Positions 37,264-46,027 are shown, counted from the first letter of the stretch. The stretch: DNA of 64,000 bases from Anaerolineales bacterium (GCA_026129335.1 JAHCIH010000008.1:38714-102713); one strand, 5' to 3'. A program made the numbers and translations. The notes: generated from the sequence alone by a model not told the origin.

Positions 37264-38325
37264 TCAGGCTTCCACCGCGGCCAGACGCTCGGCTTCATCC
37301 TGGGTGGCCAGTTCATCGAGCAGGTCGTCAATCTCACCGTCCAACAAGGCGAAGAGGTTGTGCGAGCTAAAGCCGATGCGGTGGTCGGTGAGGCGCGACT
37401 GGGGGAAGTTGTAGGTGCGCACTTTTTCGGAACGCGCCCCGCTGCCCACCTGCAGGCGGCGGGCGGACTCCATCTCGGAGCGGCGCTTCTCTTCTTCAAT
37501 TTCGTATAAGCGCGCCCGCAAAATGGACATGGCCCGCAAGCGGTTCTGCAGCTGCGAGCGCTCGTCCTGGCACTGCACCACGATACCGGTGGGGATGTGG
37601 GTCAGGCGCACCGCAGTGGAGTTCTTCTGCACATTCTGGCCGCCGGCTCCCTGTGAGCGATACACGTCCATCTTGACGTCGCTCTCAGGGATGTTGATCT
37701 CCACCTCGTCCACCTCGGCCAATACAGCCACAGTGGCCGTGGAGGTGTGGATGCGGCCCTGCGCTTCGGTGGTGGGCACGCGCTGCACACGGTGCACACC
37801 GGATTCGAACTTGAGCCGCGAGAAAGCGCCGCGACCCTTGATCAGCACGCTGGCCTCTTTGACGCCCCCCACGCCGGTGTCATTCAAGCTCAATACTTCG
37901 GTCTTCCAATTCTGGCGCTCGGCGTAGCGCGTGTACATGCGCAGTAGGTCAGCGGCGAACAGGCCGGCTTCGTCGCCGCCGGTGCCGGCGCGGATTTCCA
38001 TGATCACGTTGCGGCTGTCACGCGGGTCTTTGGGCAGCAGCATGGCTTTGAGTTCGTTCTCCAGCTGGGGGATCTGGTCTTCCAGCTCGGCCAGTTCGGC
38101 AGCGCCCAGTTCAGCCAGCTCGGCGTCGTCGCCGTCCACGATTTCCTGTGATTCGTCCCGCCGGCGTATGGCGTCGCGATAGGCACGCGCTTTGGCGATC
38201 AGCGGCTCCAATTCGGCGCGTTCCTTGGACAGCTCCACCACGCGCTGATAATCATCGGCGGGGCTGGCCAGTTCACGTTCGATTTCCTCGAAGCGGGCTT
38301 CAATGCCTGAAATTTTGTCTAACAT
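37264..38325 (-). CDS. prfA: Peptide chain release factor 1
   Basis: RF1 reads UAA and UAG stop codons and triggers peptide release. The 353-residue protein carries the GGQ loop (GAGGQNVQKNSTAVRLTHIPTG) and the tripeptide discriminator region HRVQRVPTTEAQGRIHTS, with PTT in the PxT position. The N-terminal helical domain begins LDKISGIEARFEEIEREL. A TATAAT-like -10 box lies about 30 nt upstream on the minus strand. Confidence 0.96.
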   Translation of the reverse strand: MLDKISGIEARFEEIERELASPADDYQRVVELSKERAELEPLIAKARAYRDAIRRRDESQEIVDGDDAELAELGAAELAELEDQIPQLENELKAMLLPKDPRDSRNVIMEIRAGTGGDEAGLFAADLLRMYTRYAERQNWKTEVLSLNDTGVGGVKEASVLIKGRGAFSRLKFESGVHRVQRVPTTEAQGRIHTSTATVAVLAEVDEVEINIPESDVKMDVYRSQGAGGQNVQKNSTAVRLTHIPTGIVVQCQDERSQLQNRLRAMSILRARLYEIEEEKRRSEMESARRLQVGSGARSEKVRTYNFPQSRLTDHRIGFSSHNLFALLDGEIDDLLDELATQDEAERLAAVEA

Positions 38326-38406
38326 GAATACTCTATCTCTTTTTAAAAATAACCAAAGAAATTATAGCATTCAGGTCCACCCGCCTGTCCCCTCGGGTAG
38401 GCCCGA

Positions 38407-38534
38407 TGTCATGCTGAACGAGCCTGCATAGCAGGCGAAGTGAAGCATCCATCCAATTTGCTGCTTCGCCCATGCGGCGAGTTGGAAATAGTGCCACGGA
38501 TGGATTCTTCGCGCGGCGGCTGCGCCGCCGGCTC
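38407..38534. repeat. Long palindromic repeat split by an IS110 element
   Basis: The left arm TGTCATGCTGAACGA (starting 38407) is followed by a hairpin (GCCTGC/GCAGGC) and GAAGTGAAGCATCCATCC. A mirrored right half starts GGATGGATTCTTCGC, has a GC-rich hairpin and ends at GGCTC 38534. The expected end of the right arm, AGAATGACA, is found at 39746-39754, on the far side of the IS. The repeat was therefore intact before insertion. Confidence 0.75.
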
Positions 38535-39745
38535 CATTAGACTAGAGGGGCCTCAGAGCCAGCAAGAGCTGAGTAAGTCTAACGCTCGCTCCAGGTCAAA
38601 ACCTATATTCTGAATAAGACCCAGCTCTTGCGTGGAACAAAAACTAAATCGTATTGCAGCTAGATCCATAAGCTAGTATATGGAGCCAGTTCAGTCCACT
38701 CTCTGGCCTGAGAGCAAAGGAGAGCAGTCATGCGCAAATGGAAGTTCTTTGTCGGTATTGATGTCGCCTCGGCCAGCTTCACCGCGGCAGTGGGCACACA
38801 TCCCTGGCAGATTGTTTTGCCGCCACAAGAATTCAGCAACAACCTGGAAGGTTTCCGCAGCCTGCTGGATTGGCTGAACGAGCAGCGCATTCCCTTCAAG
38901 CGAAGTGTGGTTTGCCTGGAGGCCACTGGCGTCTATGGCGAGGCTTTGGCCCACTTCCTGCTGGCACACAAGCTGGCCGTGGCCATCGAGCCGCCGCTCA
39001 AGGTCAAACGCGCCTTTCAGACAAACGGCCCCAAGACAGATGCCGCCGACAGCCGCCAGATTGCCGAATATGCCTATCGCTTTGCCGATGAGTTGCGACT
39101 TTGGCAGCCCAGGGGCGAGGTCTTGGAGCAAATTCAGGCGCTTTTAGCCACCCGGGAGCAATTAGTCCGTCAGCGCACCAGCAACAAGAACATTCTGACC
39201 ACCCTGGAGCGCAAGGTGGTGCGCACGCCAGCCGCTGAACGAGCCCACCAGCAGACAGTTGCTTTCCTCAACAAGGAGATCAAGGCGGTGGAGAAGGAAC
39301 TGGCCCGCCTGATAGACGATGACCCTGACCTTCGCCAGCGGCTGCGCTTGCTGCTCAGCATCCCTGGTGTGGGCATGCTGCTGGCTGCGCACCTGCTTCT
39401 GCTCACCCAACGCTCCAGCGACCCGCGGCAACTGGCTGCTCACTTGGGCATTGCGCCGCATGAACATCGCAGCGGAACTTCGCTGCATGGTCTAACCCAA
39501 TCCCGTCATTTTGGTCCTCCTGCGCCACGCAAGCTGCTCTACCTGGCGGCCTGCTCGGTGCGCACGCACAATCAGCGTTTCCGGGACTACTTCCTGCACA
39601 AACGGGCCGAAGGCAAAGCGCCCAGGCTGGTGCTCAACAATATTCAGAACCGCCTGCTCAAGATCGCTTGTGCCGTGCTGCGCGACCAGCAGCCCTTCAT
39701 CCCCAACTACCACTCTTTGCCCCCATTGACACAGTCATCGTATTC
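38533..39745 (+). mobile_element. IS110-family insertion sequence with TC core repeats
   Basis: The element spans 38533-39745 including a TC dinucleotide at each end (38533-38534 and 39744-39745), with LE starting CATTAGACTAG and RE ending CATCGTAT. Removing the element and one TC restores GGC-TC-AGAATGACA, the arm of a dispersed palindromic repeat. This supports the borders. There are no terminal inverted repeats, as expected for IS110. It carries one transposase gene and a structured 5' non-coding segment read as a bridge RNA. It sits 17 nt from the end of sbcC and does not break a gene. Confidence 0.8.
38548..38720 (+). ncRNA. Predicted IS110 bridge RNA
   Basis: The segment between the left end and the transposase folds into two loops. 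Loop 1 is closed by CAAGAGCTG (38563-38571) with CAGCTCTTG (38622-38630). It contains TCGCTC (38586-38591), matching the repeat arm left of the insertion point, and ATTCTGAATA (38607-38616), the exact complement of the right junction 39741-39750. Loop 2 is closed by GTGGA (38632-38636) with TCCAC (38695-38699). It contains ATCGTATT (38648-38655), identical to the right end 39737-39744, and ATGGAGCC (38680-38687), complementary to the left junction 38530-38537. The order target guides then donor guides matches known bridge RNAs. Ends are estimated. Confidence 0.78.
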
Positions 39746-39752
39746 AGAATGA
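38730..39752 (+). CDS. IS110-family transposase (DEDD recombinase)
   Basis: A 340-residue IS110 recombinase that moves the element by RNA-guided recombination. The N-terminal RuvC-like DEDD domain shows Asp11 (VGIDVA), Glu64 (CLEATG), Asp104 and Asp107 (KTDAADS). The C-terminal Transposase_20 domain starts SIPGVGMLLAAHLL and contains the conserved HRSGTS with candidate nucleophile Ser248. A GGAGAG ribosome site lies just upstream of ATG. The last codons run through the right core into the flanking repeat (stop at 39750-39752). The frame is intact, so the element may be active. Confidence 0.92.
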   Translation: MRKWKFFVGIDVASASFTAAVGTHPWQIVLPPQEFSNNLEGFRSLLDWLNEQRIPFKRSVVCLEATGVYGEALAHFLLAHKLAVAIEPPLKVKRAFQTNGPKTDAADSRQIAEYAYRFADELRLWQPRGEVLEQIQALLATREQLVRQRTSNKNILTTLERKVVRTPAAERAHQQTVAFLNKEIKAVEKELARLIDDDPDLRQRLRLLLSIPGVGMLLAAHLLLLTQRSSDPRQLAAHLGIAPHEHRSGTSLHGLTQSRHFGPPAPRKLLYLAACSVRTHNQRFRDYFLHKRAEGKAPRLVLNNIQNRLLKIACAVLRDQQPFIPNYHSLPPLTQSSYSE

Positions 39753-39762
39753 CAAACCTCGA

Positions 39763-42330
39763 CTACACCACGCGCAACACGGAGCCTTCCGGCCCCTTTT
39801 CCACTTCGATGCGGTTGGGGAAGGCGTCCTTGAGCGCGTCGATGTGGGTGATGACCAATATCTTGGCGAAGTCCTGGCGCACCTGGCTGATCGCTTCCAC
39901 CAGGCGCTGGCGGCCGGGCTCATCCTGGCTGCCAAAGCCCTCATCGATGACCAGGGTTTGCAGACGGGCGCCGGCGCGCTGGGCGAGCACCTCGGAGAGC
40001 GCCAGGCGGATGGCAAAGTTGATCCGGAAGGCTTCACCGCCGGAGAACATCTCGTACTCGCGCTCGCCAGCGCGGTCGCTGATCTGGATGTCCAGGGTTT
40101 CTCGCAAATCTTCACGCTTGCTGTCTTTGTACTTCTGCTGGGTGACGAAGCGGATGTTCATCGTCCCCGCGCTCAGTCGCTCGAGCAGCTCATTGGCCTT
40201 GCTCTCGATCTGCGGCAGGGCTTGTTCGATCAGCATGGCCGGCACGCCATCCTTGCCGAAGGCGCGTTCCAGCGCCTGGAACTGGGCCACCTGGCCGGCC
40301 AGCGTTTCACGTTCGGCCTGGTACTCAGCCCGGCGGGTACGCAGCGTGTCGAGCACGTCCACTTCTTGCTGGGCGGCGCCGAGTGCGGTGCGCGCCTGGT
40401 TCTCGCGCTCCTGGGTCTCCAGCAGGGCGCGCTCCAGCGCTTCCACATCCGGCAAGCCTTCGGCCAACGGCGCCAGCGCCTCGACAGCCTGCTGGTGCTT
40501 GGGCCGCTGGGCGGCCAGGTCTTTTTCCAGCGCGGCTTGCTGCTTTTCCAGGTCTTTGATCTCACGCTCCAGCGGTTTGGAGGCCGCCTTGGCGCTCTCC
40601 AGAGCACGCATGCGCTCCTCCACGGGGCGGGCGGCCAGTTCCTGCTGGCGAGCCGCGTCGTGGGCTGCGGCGTCGTAGCCGGTCTGCTTTAGCTCGGCAT
40701 CCACCGCGGCCAGCGCGGCACGCGCCTCGGCGGCGAAGCCGCCCTGCTCCAGGGCGGCGGCCACTTCGGCCAGGCGCGGGGCACGCTGCTCCGCCCAGCT
40801 GGCCTCGACTTTGACGATCTCGGACAAGCGAGTATTCAGTTCGGCCAGCCGCACGGTTTTGCCGGAGAGCTGTTCTTTCAACTGAGCCAACTGGCCCAGG
40901 TCGCCCTCCAGTTTCTCGATACGCTTGGCTACCTGCTCACGATCTTTGTTGTTCGCCCGGTAGCGGTCGCCCATCTGTTTGCCTTCGGTTTCCAGCTCGT
41001 CAATCACCGAGACGCGGTGCTCCTCGGTGAGCGGCTGGCCGCAGGTGGGGCAGGCCGCCGCGCCTTTGGCTTCCTGCATCTGCACGATCTTGGCTTTCAG
41101 GGCAACCATCTCGTCCTTGAGCAGCGGATTTTCGGTCTCGACCTTGGTCTGCAGGGCGCGCTGCTGCTTGAGCTGCGTCTCCCACTCCCCTTGCTTGCCG
41201 AGGTGCTCCTGCATGCGGGCGATCTCGGCTTCCAAGGTCTGCTTTTCCTTGTCCAGCCCCGGTTTGGTCGCTAATAGCTGCTGCAGGTTGGCTTCTTCTT
41301 TGCGCAGGTTCTCCAGCTCGGTTTCCAGCCGCGCCTGCTCGGTTTCAATCTGGCGCAGCGGCGCGGCGCGGCGGCTCTCCTGCTCGCGGAATTGAGCGGC
41401 TACCCCGTCCAGGCGGGCCACTTCTTCGCGCAAGGCAAGCCATTTTTTGAATTCGGCTTCGATCTCTTTGGCCTCGGCCAGCAAGGCCGCGTAGCCGGCC
41501 TGCTCGGCGCGGCGTTCTTCCAGGCGAGCCGCGTTTTCATCCAATTGGGTCTGCGTGCGCTCCAACTGGCCGGCCAGGTTATCCACCAGCGCGCGCTGCT
41601 GCTCCACCGCCGAAATGCGGTCGCGCAGCCCATCCAGCACCGCCTTCTGAGCGCGGTGGGCGTCGGACAGCGCCGCCAGTTGCGTCTGCAGTTCCTCCAG
41701 GCGCGTCTTGCGCTGAGCCTCCTGGTCCAACTCCTGAGCGATCTCCTGCAGGCGGCCCTGCAATACGCTGATCTGGCCCTCCACGACTTTGCGGCGGTCC
41801 ACGGCGCGCTGGCGGTAGGTTTCCCAAATCTCCAGGCCGAGCACATTGCCGAGGATACGCTTGCGCTCGGCGGGGCGCTGCTGGGTGAACTGGTCGGCGG
41901 CGCCCTGCAGAAAGAACGAAGCGTTCACAAAAGTCTCGTAGTCCAGGCGCAACGTCTCGTAAATGCGCGCTTCGGTGTCGCGCAGCGTGCGTTCGGTGAG
42001 CGCCTTCCACTTATCCTCGCCGGTTTGGATTTGGAACTCGAGCAGAGTCGGCTTTTCAAGCTGGGCGATGCGCTGCACGCGGTACAGATTGCCTTCGTAC
42101 TGAAAGGTGAGCGCCACCTCAGCGGCTTTGACGTCTTTGTGGGTGTTGATCAGCGCATCGCCGCGGGCGCGCGCCTGGCCGAAGAGGGCGAAGGTCATCG
42201 CGTCCAGCAGCGCCGATTTTCCGGCCCCGTTGGGGCCGGAAATGCAGGCCAGGTCGAACTGGGTGAAATCCAGTTCGGCCGGTTGGCGATAAGAGAGGAA
42301 CCCGGAAATAAAAAGATGGATTGGGATCAT
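39763..42330 (-). CDS. sbcC: SbcC/Rad50-like exonuclease subunit
   Basis: An SMC-type ATPase of 855 residues that normally partners SbcD to cut hairpin DNA and process double-strand breaks. It shows the Walker A SGPNGAGKSALLDAMTF, long coiled coils, the zinc hook CPTCGQPL near the middle (about residue 430), and a C-terminal SGGEAFRINFAIRLALSE signature with Walker B LVIDEGFGSQD. No sbcD lies next to it: upstream is the divergent osmC gene. The IS110 element sits just past its stop codon and leaves it intact. Confidence 0.93.
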   Translation of the reverse strand: MIPIHLFISGFLSYRQPAELDFTQFDLACISGPNGAGKSALLDAMTFALFGQARARGDALINTHKDVKAAEVALTFQYEGNLYRVQRIAQLEKPTLLEFQIQTGEDKWKALTERTLRDTEARIYETLRLDYETFVNASFFLQGAADQFTQQRPAERKRILGNVLGLEIWETYRQRAVDRRKVVEGQISVLQGRLQEIAQELDQEAQRKTRLEELQTQLAALSDAHRAQKAVLDGLRDRISAVEQQRALVDNLAGQLERTQTQLDENAARLEERRAEQAGYAALLAEAKEIEAEFKKWLALREEVARLDGVAAQFREQESRRAAPLRQIETEQARLETELENLRKEEANLQQLLATKPGLDKEKQTLEAEIARMQEHLGKQGEWETQLKQQRALQTKVETENPLLKDEMVALKAKIVQMQEAKGAAACPTCGQPLTEEHRVSVIDELETEGKQMGDRYRANNKDREQVAKRIEKLEGDLGQLAQLKEQLSGKTVRLAELNTRLSEIVKVEASWAEQRAPRLAEVAAALEQGGFAAEARAALAAVDAELKQTGYDAAAHDAARQQELAARPVEERMRALESAKAASKPLEREIKDLEKQQAALEKDLAAQRPKHQQAVEALAPLAEGLPDVEALERALLETQERENQARTALGAAQQEVDVLDTLRTRRAEYQAERETLAGQVAQFQALERAFGKDGVPAMLIEQALPQIESKANELLERLSAGTMNIRFVTQQKYKDSKREDLRETLDIQISDRAGEREYEMFSGGEAFRINFAIRLALSEVLAQRAGARLQTLVIDEGFGSQDEPGRQRLVEAISQVRQDFAKILVITHIDALKDAFPNRIEVEKGPEGSVLRVV

Positions 42331-42384
42331 GCCTGTCTACGCGCTCGATTGTAACGGCGAAACACCGGCGGACGCGCCCGCGGA

Positions 42385-42390
42385 TATAAT
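42385..42390 (+). promoter_or_regulatory. -10 box of the OsmC gene
   Basis: Perfect TATAAT, 25 nt before ATG 42416. GGAGG lies between the two, so this transcript has a normal leader, unlike the leaderless cases elsewhere in the window. Confidence 0.6.
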
Positions 42391-42415
42391 GGCGGTATTC
42401 CCGCTGGAGGTAACA

Positions 42416-42820
42416 ATGCAGGTAGCAGTAGATTGGAAAAGCGGCCTGGGCTTTAGCGGCTCAGGCCCCAGCGGTATTGCCCTGGACCTGAGCGGCGATG
42501 CCGAGCACTCCGGTTTTGGGCCGATGGAGCTGATGGCCTTTGCCCTGGCCGGCTGCACGGGGATGGATGTGATCTCCATCCTGCAGAAGAAACGCCAACC
42601 GGTCAGCGGCTTTCAGGTGCGGGTGAACACCCAACGCCGGGACGAACACCCGCGGGGCTGGACGCATGTGCTGGTCGAGTACATCGTCACCGGGGCAGAG
42701 GTGGACCCGGCCGCGGTGGAGCGAGCCATTGAGCTTTCCACCGAGAAGTATTGCCCGGCCAACTATATGCTCAAACAAGCCGTAGAGATCGAAACCAAAT
42801 ACGAGATACGCCCGAGTTAA
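42416..42820 (+). CDS. OsmC/Ohr family protein
   Basis: A 134-residue OsmC-like peroxidase or thiol protein. The family pattern is visible: GPMELMAFALAGCTGMDVISIL, where Cys is the first reactive thiol, and EKYCPANYMLKQAVEIE, carrying the second. It reduces organic hydroperoxides in characterised members. The start at 42416 is supported by GGAGG and a TATAAT box. The stop overlaps the 42817 gene by 4 nt on opposite strands. Confidence 0.9.
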   Translation: MQVAVDWKSGLGFSGSGPSGIALDLSGDAEHSGFGPMELMAFALAGCTGMDVISILQKKRQPVSGFQVRVNTQRRDEHPRGWTHVLVEYIVTGAEVDPAAVERAIELSTEKYCPANYMLKQAVEIETKYEIRPS

Positions 42821-44355
42821 CCCTCGGGCGTATCTTCTGGCACCGGCGTGGGCAGCGCCACCGCCGGCGCCTGCGAATAGAGCGAGCTGGCCGCATCCGA
42901 ACAGGTGCAGGCGCGGATGATGTGCCCCTGGCGAGTGAGCGTGCCTTCGTAGGCGGCGCGGCCTTCCACTGGCGTCCAACCTTCCATCACGAAAGGCAGC
43001 GCCCCCGCCGCATCGAGCCATTCGCCGTTGTATTTGCGCGCAATGTGCACGTGCGTGCCCGTCGAGGAGCCGCCCTCGCAGGAAGGGTGGCCCAACGGCT
43101 GGCCCGCCCCCACTACGGAACCCACCGCGGCCTTGCCGCTGTCCTCCAGATGCAGATAGAACAGCACCCAGCCGGTGCGCTCGTCGTTGTCGCCGTCCAA
43201 GTCAAGCACCACAATGCCGATGTCGGTGCGCACCACCACCCCGGCGGCCATCGCCGTGGTCCACAAGCGGCTGGGCGTGCAGCCGCGCTGCTCCGAGCCG
43301 GGGGCAAAGTCCAACGCGGCATAGGGCTGGCCCTGGCCCCAGGCGGTATGCGGGCCGCCGGTGAACGACCACAGTTGCCCAGGAGGGAACGGCAGGCGCA
43401 GTTCCGGCTGGGTCAGGCTGCCGGGCATGTGCGGCTCATTGTTCTCCCAAGGGTCGCCGAATAAGGCCACGAACGTTTGCGCCAATCCTTCAGGGCCAAT
43501 GGCAGTGTGGAAATCGTCCAGCGTCTTGGTCTGGTTAAAGAATATCTGCAGCGCCACGCTGGCCGCGTTCTGCCAGGGATCGGGGCGATAGATTTGCCCA
43601 TCGGGGCGTTCGAACTCAATCAGCTTGCCGTTGCGCCATTGGTAATAGCCATCGTTGAGCAAGTTGGCCGCCCAGACCAGCTGCAGATACACGCCGCGGT
43701 GGCGGGTGACCGGGTGGCCCATGGCGAAAGTGGCTCGCTCCGGATCGGCGACCGGCTCGCTGAGCGCGCCGGATTGGTACTCCAGCAGAGCCAGCAGCAA
43801 GCGCGGGCTAACGCTGAAGTTGGTCGCCACCAAATCCACCAGGCCCGCCCCGCTGCGGATGCTGCCCGAAGCGTATTCGCGGTAATAGCGCAGCCAACCC
43901 GGCTGGGCGTCCACAAAGGCCTGCGTGTCGAACTCCACCGCCGCCGGACCGTTGACGAACTGGCTGTCCGGCACGATGGGGAAGGACGTGCCCCAATAGG
44001 CCCGGTAGTAGATGGGGATTTGCATCGGCATGCCGGCCGGCAGGGTGGTGGCATTGTCCGGGATGATCGGGTTGGCGCTGCGGATTTCCTCGATGCTGGT
44101 GTTGAAGCGCGCCGCCAGGGCGATCAGGGTGTCGCCGTTTTGGGCGACATAGTCCACCAGTTCGCCCGGCTGGTAGGCTGGCCGGGTGGGCAGCGGCGTG
44201 GACGTGGGCACGGGGGTGCCCTCCTCGGTAGGCGTGGCGCTGGCTGTGGGTTGCTGCTCCGCCGGCGGAGCGGGCGCAGGCGGCGTGGAACAAGCCGCCA
44301 AAAAAGCCGCCAGGACGCCCACGGCGACCAGGCGGCTAACATCTCGGAAAGGCAT
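42817..44355 (-). CDS. LysM and M23-type peptidase lipoprotein, paralogue 1
   Basis: A 512-residue lipoprotein (lipobox LAAC, Cys22), with a Thr/Pro-rich linker, one LysM domain (about 60-120; YVAQNGDTLIALAARFNTSIEEIRSANP), a central domain of about 170 residues, and a C-terminal LytM/M23-like domain. The peptidase signature residues are His in GGPHTAW, Asp in ALDFAPG, His in FYLHLED and the His-x-His in GTHVHIARKYNGEW, suggesting zinc-dependent peptidoglycan cleavage. Start 44355 chosen for the signal peptide. First of three tandem paralogues. Confidence 0.88.
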   Translation of the reverse strand: MPFRDVSRLVAVGVLAAFLAACSTPPAPAPPAEQQPTASATPTEEGTPVPTSTPLPTRPAYQPGELVDYVAQNGDTLIALAARFNTSIEEIRSANPIIPDNATTLPAGMPMQIPIYYRAYWGTSFPIVPDSQFVNGPAAVEFDTQAFVDAQPGWLRYYREYASGSIRSGAGLVDLVATNFSVSPRLLLALLEYQSGALSEPVADPERATFAMGHPVTRHRGVYLQLVWAANLLNDGYYQWRNGKLIEFERPDGQIYRPDPWQNAASVALQIFFNQTKTLDDFHTAIGPEGLAQTFVALFGDPWENNEPHMPGSLTQPELRLPFPPGQLWSFTGGPHTAWGQGQPYAALDFAPGSEQRGCTPSRLWTTAMAAGVVVRTDIGIVVLDLDGDNDERTGWVLFYLHLEDSGKAAVGSVVGAGQPLGHPSCEGGSSTGTHVHIARKYNGEWLDAAGALPFVMEGWTPVEGRAAYEGTLTRQGHIIRACTCSDAASSLYSQAPAVALPTPVPEDTPEG

Positions 44356-44427
44356 GCCCAAGATTATACGGAGCGCCGCTACAAACGCCATGCTTTGCGG
44401 CTTCTCTTAGCCAAAATTTAGTTGAGG

Positions 44428-46020
44428 TTAATACGGGTCTTCCGGGCTGCGCGCAATGCGCGCCGCCAGGTTGCTGCAGGTGCAGGCGACCACTTCGTTT
44501 TCCCCGCGCAACAGCCGGCCCTCGTAGGGCTGCGGACCCGCTTCGGCAAACCAGCCCGAAAGGCGCATGGGCAGCGGGCCACCGGCGGCGATCCACTCGC
44601 CGTTGTATTTGCGCGCAATGTGCAGGTGAGTGCCAGTGGCCGTGCCGCCCTCGCAGGAGGGGTTGCCCAGCCGGTCGCCGCGGTTCACCCAGTCGCCCAC
44701 GCGGATGTGGTCTTTGTTGGTCACGTGCAGGTAAAGGATCACCCAGCCGGTCTGCTCGTTGCCGTCGCCATCCCAATCCACCACCAGCACGCCGCGCTCC
44801 GAGCGCACCACCAGGCCCTCGGCCGCCGCGGTAACCCAGGCAGCTGAAGGTGCGCAGCCGATCTCTGTGCTGGAGGGGGCGAAGTCCAGCGCGGCCTGGG
44901 CGCCTTCGCGCTCCCAGGCACCGTGCGGCCCGCCGGTGAAATACCAGATCTGGTTGCTGAAGAACGGCAGGCTCATGTTCGGCTCAGACTGGGCCGGGTT
45001 GGCGGGCAGTAGCGGCTCCACCTCGGCGGCGCGCAGCCAGGGGTCGGGGAACATCGCCTTGCCGTGAGTGAAGGCGAAGCCGAAATCGGGGTCCATCTTC
45101 TCCAGCCAGGTGGGGTAATCGTAGAGCCGGCTGAACAGGTACTGCACCGCCACCGTGCCGGCATTCAGCTCGGGTGCGAGGCGCATCACATAGCCGTCCC
45201 GGAAGGTCAGCTCGGTCAGGCGACCGTCGCGCCAGGAGTAATAAGCGATGGAAAGCTGGCGGGCGGCCCATGAGAGCTGCTGGTAGAGGCCGCGGTATTG
45301 CGGCTCGATGTAGCCCATCGGATAGTCCGGCTGGCTGCGCGCCGAAGGCTCGCCGAGCACCCAGTTGCTCTGCTCCTGCAGCACGGAGAGCAGCAGGCGC
45401 GGGTTGAGCGAGTGCTCGTAAGCCACGCGCTCCACCACAGCCGCCCCGCTGTGCCAGCTGGTGGGCAGGTACTCGCGGTAGCCGGCCAGGTGGCCGCCCA
45501 TGCGACCGACATAGCTGGCGGTATTGAAACCGATGCTGGATGGCGAATAGACCACCTCGCTGTCCGGCATGATCTGCTCGCTCGGCCCGGTGGCGCCCAT
45601 GCGGTTGGGGATGGTCAGCACCTGGCCGGGGTTGATCAGCCCCAGTGAGGGCAGGTCGTGCGGGGAAGCGATATCCGCCGGGTCCACATTGAAGCGCACC
45701 GCCAGGGCGGGCAGGGTGTCGCCCGATTGGGCGGTGTAGATGAATGGCGCCCCGGCGGTGGGCGACAGCGCCGGCGTGGGCGTAGGCGCCGCGGTGGCGA
45801 TCACCTCTGTGGGCACGTCCGTCGGCACCGGTTCGGTGGCCGTGGGCGGGTTGACCGGGATCAGCAGGCCCTGCAAAGCAGTGGCCGAAGCGGCCGCCGC
45901 TTGCTCGGCCTGCTGGGTTTCCCCGAGGCTGCCGGGGGTCACGTAGCCGCTGCTGCACACCACAGTGGCCGCGGCGGAAACGATGGCGAAGCAAAGCAAT
46001 CGGAAAGAACGAGCGGTCAT
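44428..46020 (-). CDS. LysM and M23-type peptidase lipoprotein, paralogue 2
   Basis: 530 residues; signal peptide with lipobox-like VVC (Cys22). LysM domain YTAQSGDTLPALAVRFNVDPADI, central domain (SYVGRMGGHLAGYREYLPTSW..., NWVLGEPSARSQPDYPMGY), and C-terminal M23-like domain with GGPHGAWER, ALDFAPS, ILYLHVTNKDH and GTHLHIARKYNGEW. The same architecture as the genes on both sides, with an extra insert before the peptidase domain. The gap to paralogue 3 is 7 nt, and to paralogue 1 about 72 nt. Start at 46020. Confidence 0.88.
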   Translation of the reverse strand: MTARSFRLLCFAIVSAAATVVCSSGYVTPGSLGETQQAEQAAAASATALQGLLIPVNPPTATEPVPTDVPTEVIATAAPTPTPALSPTAGAPFIYTAQSGDTLPALAVRFNVDPADIASPHDLPSLGLINPGQVLTIPNRMGATGPSEQIMPDSEVVYSPSSIGFNTASYVGRMGGHLAGYREYLPTSWHSGAAVVERVAYEHSLNPRLLLSVLQEQSNWVLGEPSARSQPDYPMGYIEPQYRGLYQQLSWAARQLSIAYYSWRDGRLTELTFRDGYVMRLAPELNAGTVAVQYLFSRLYDYPTWLEKMDPDFGFAFTHGKAMFPDPWLRAAEVEPLLPANPAQSEPNMSLPFFSNQIWYFTGGPHGAWEREGAQAALDFAPSSTEIGCAPSAAWVTAAAEGLVVRSERGVLVVDWDGDGNEQTGWVILYLHVTNKDHIRVGDWVNRGDRLGNPSCEGGTATGTHLHIARKYNGEWIAAGGPLPMRLSGWFAEAGPQPYEGRLLRGENEVVACTCSNLAARIARSPEDPY

Positions 46021-46027
46021 TAATATC

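Noticed and set aside
39746..42330. Truncation of sbcC by the IS110 element
   Set aside because: The reading frame keeps the full C-terminal ATPase motifs and a natural stop at 39763-39765, outside the IS borders.
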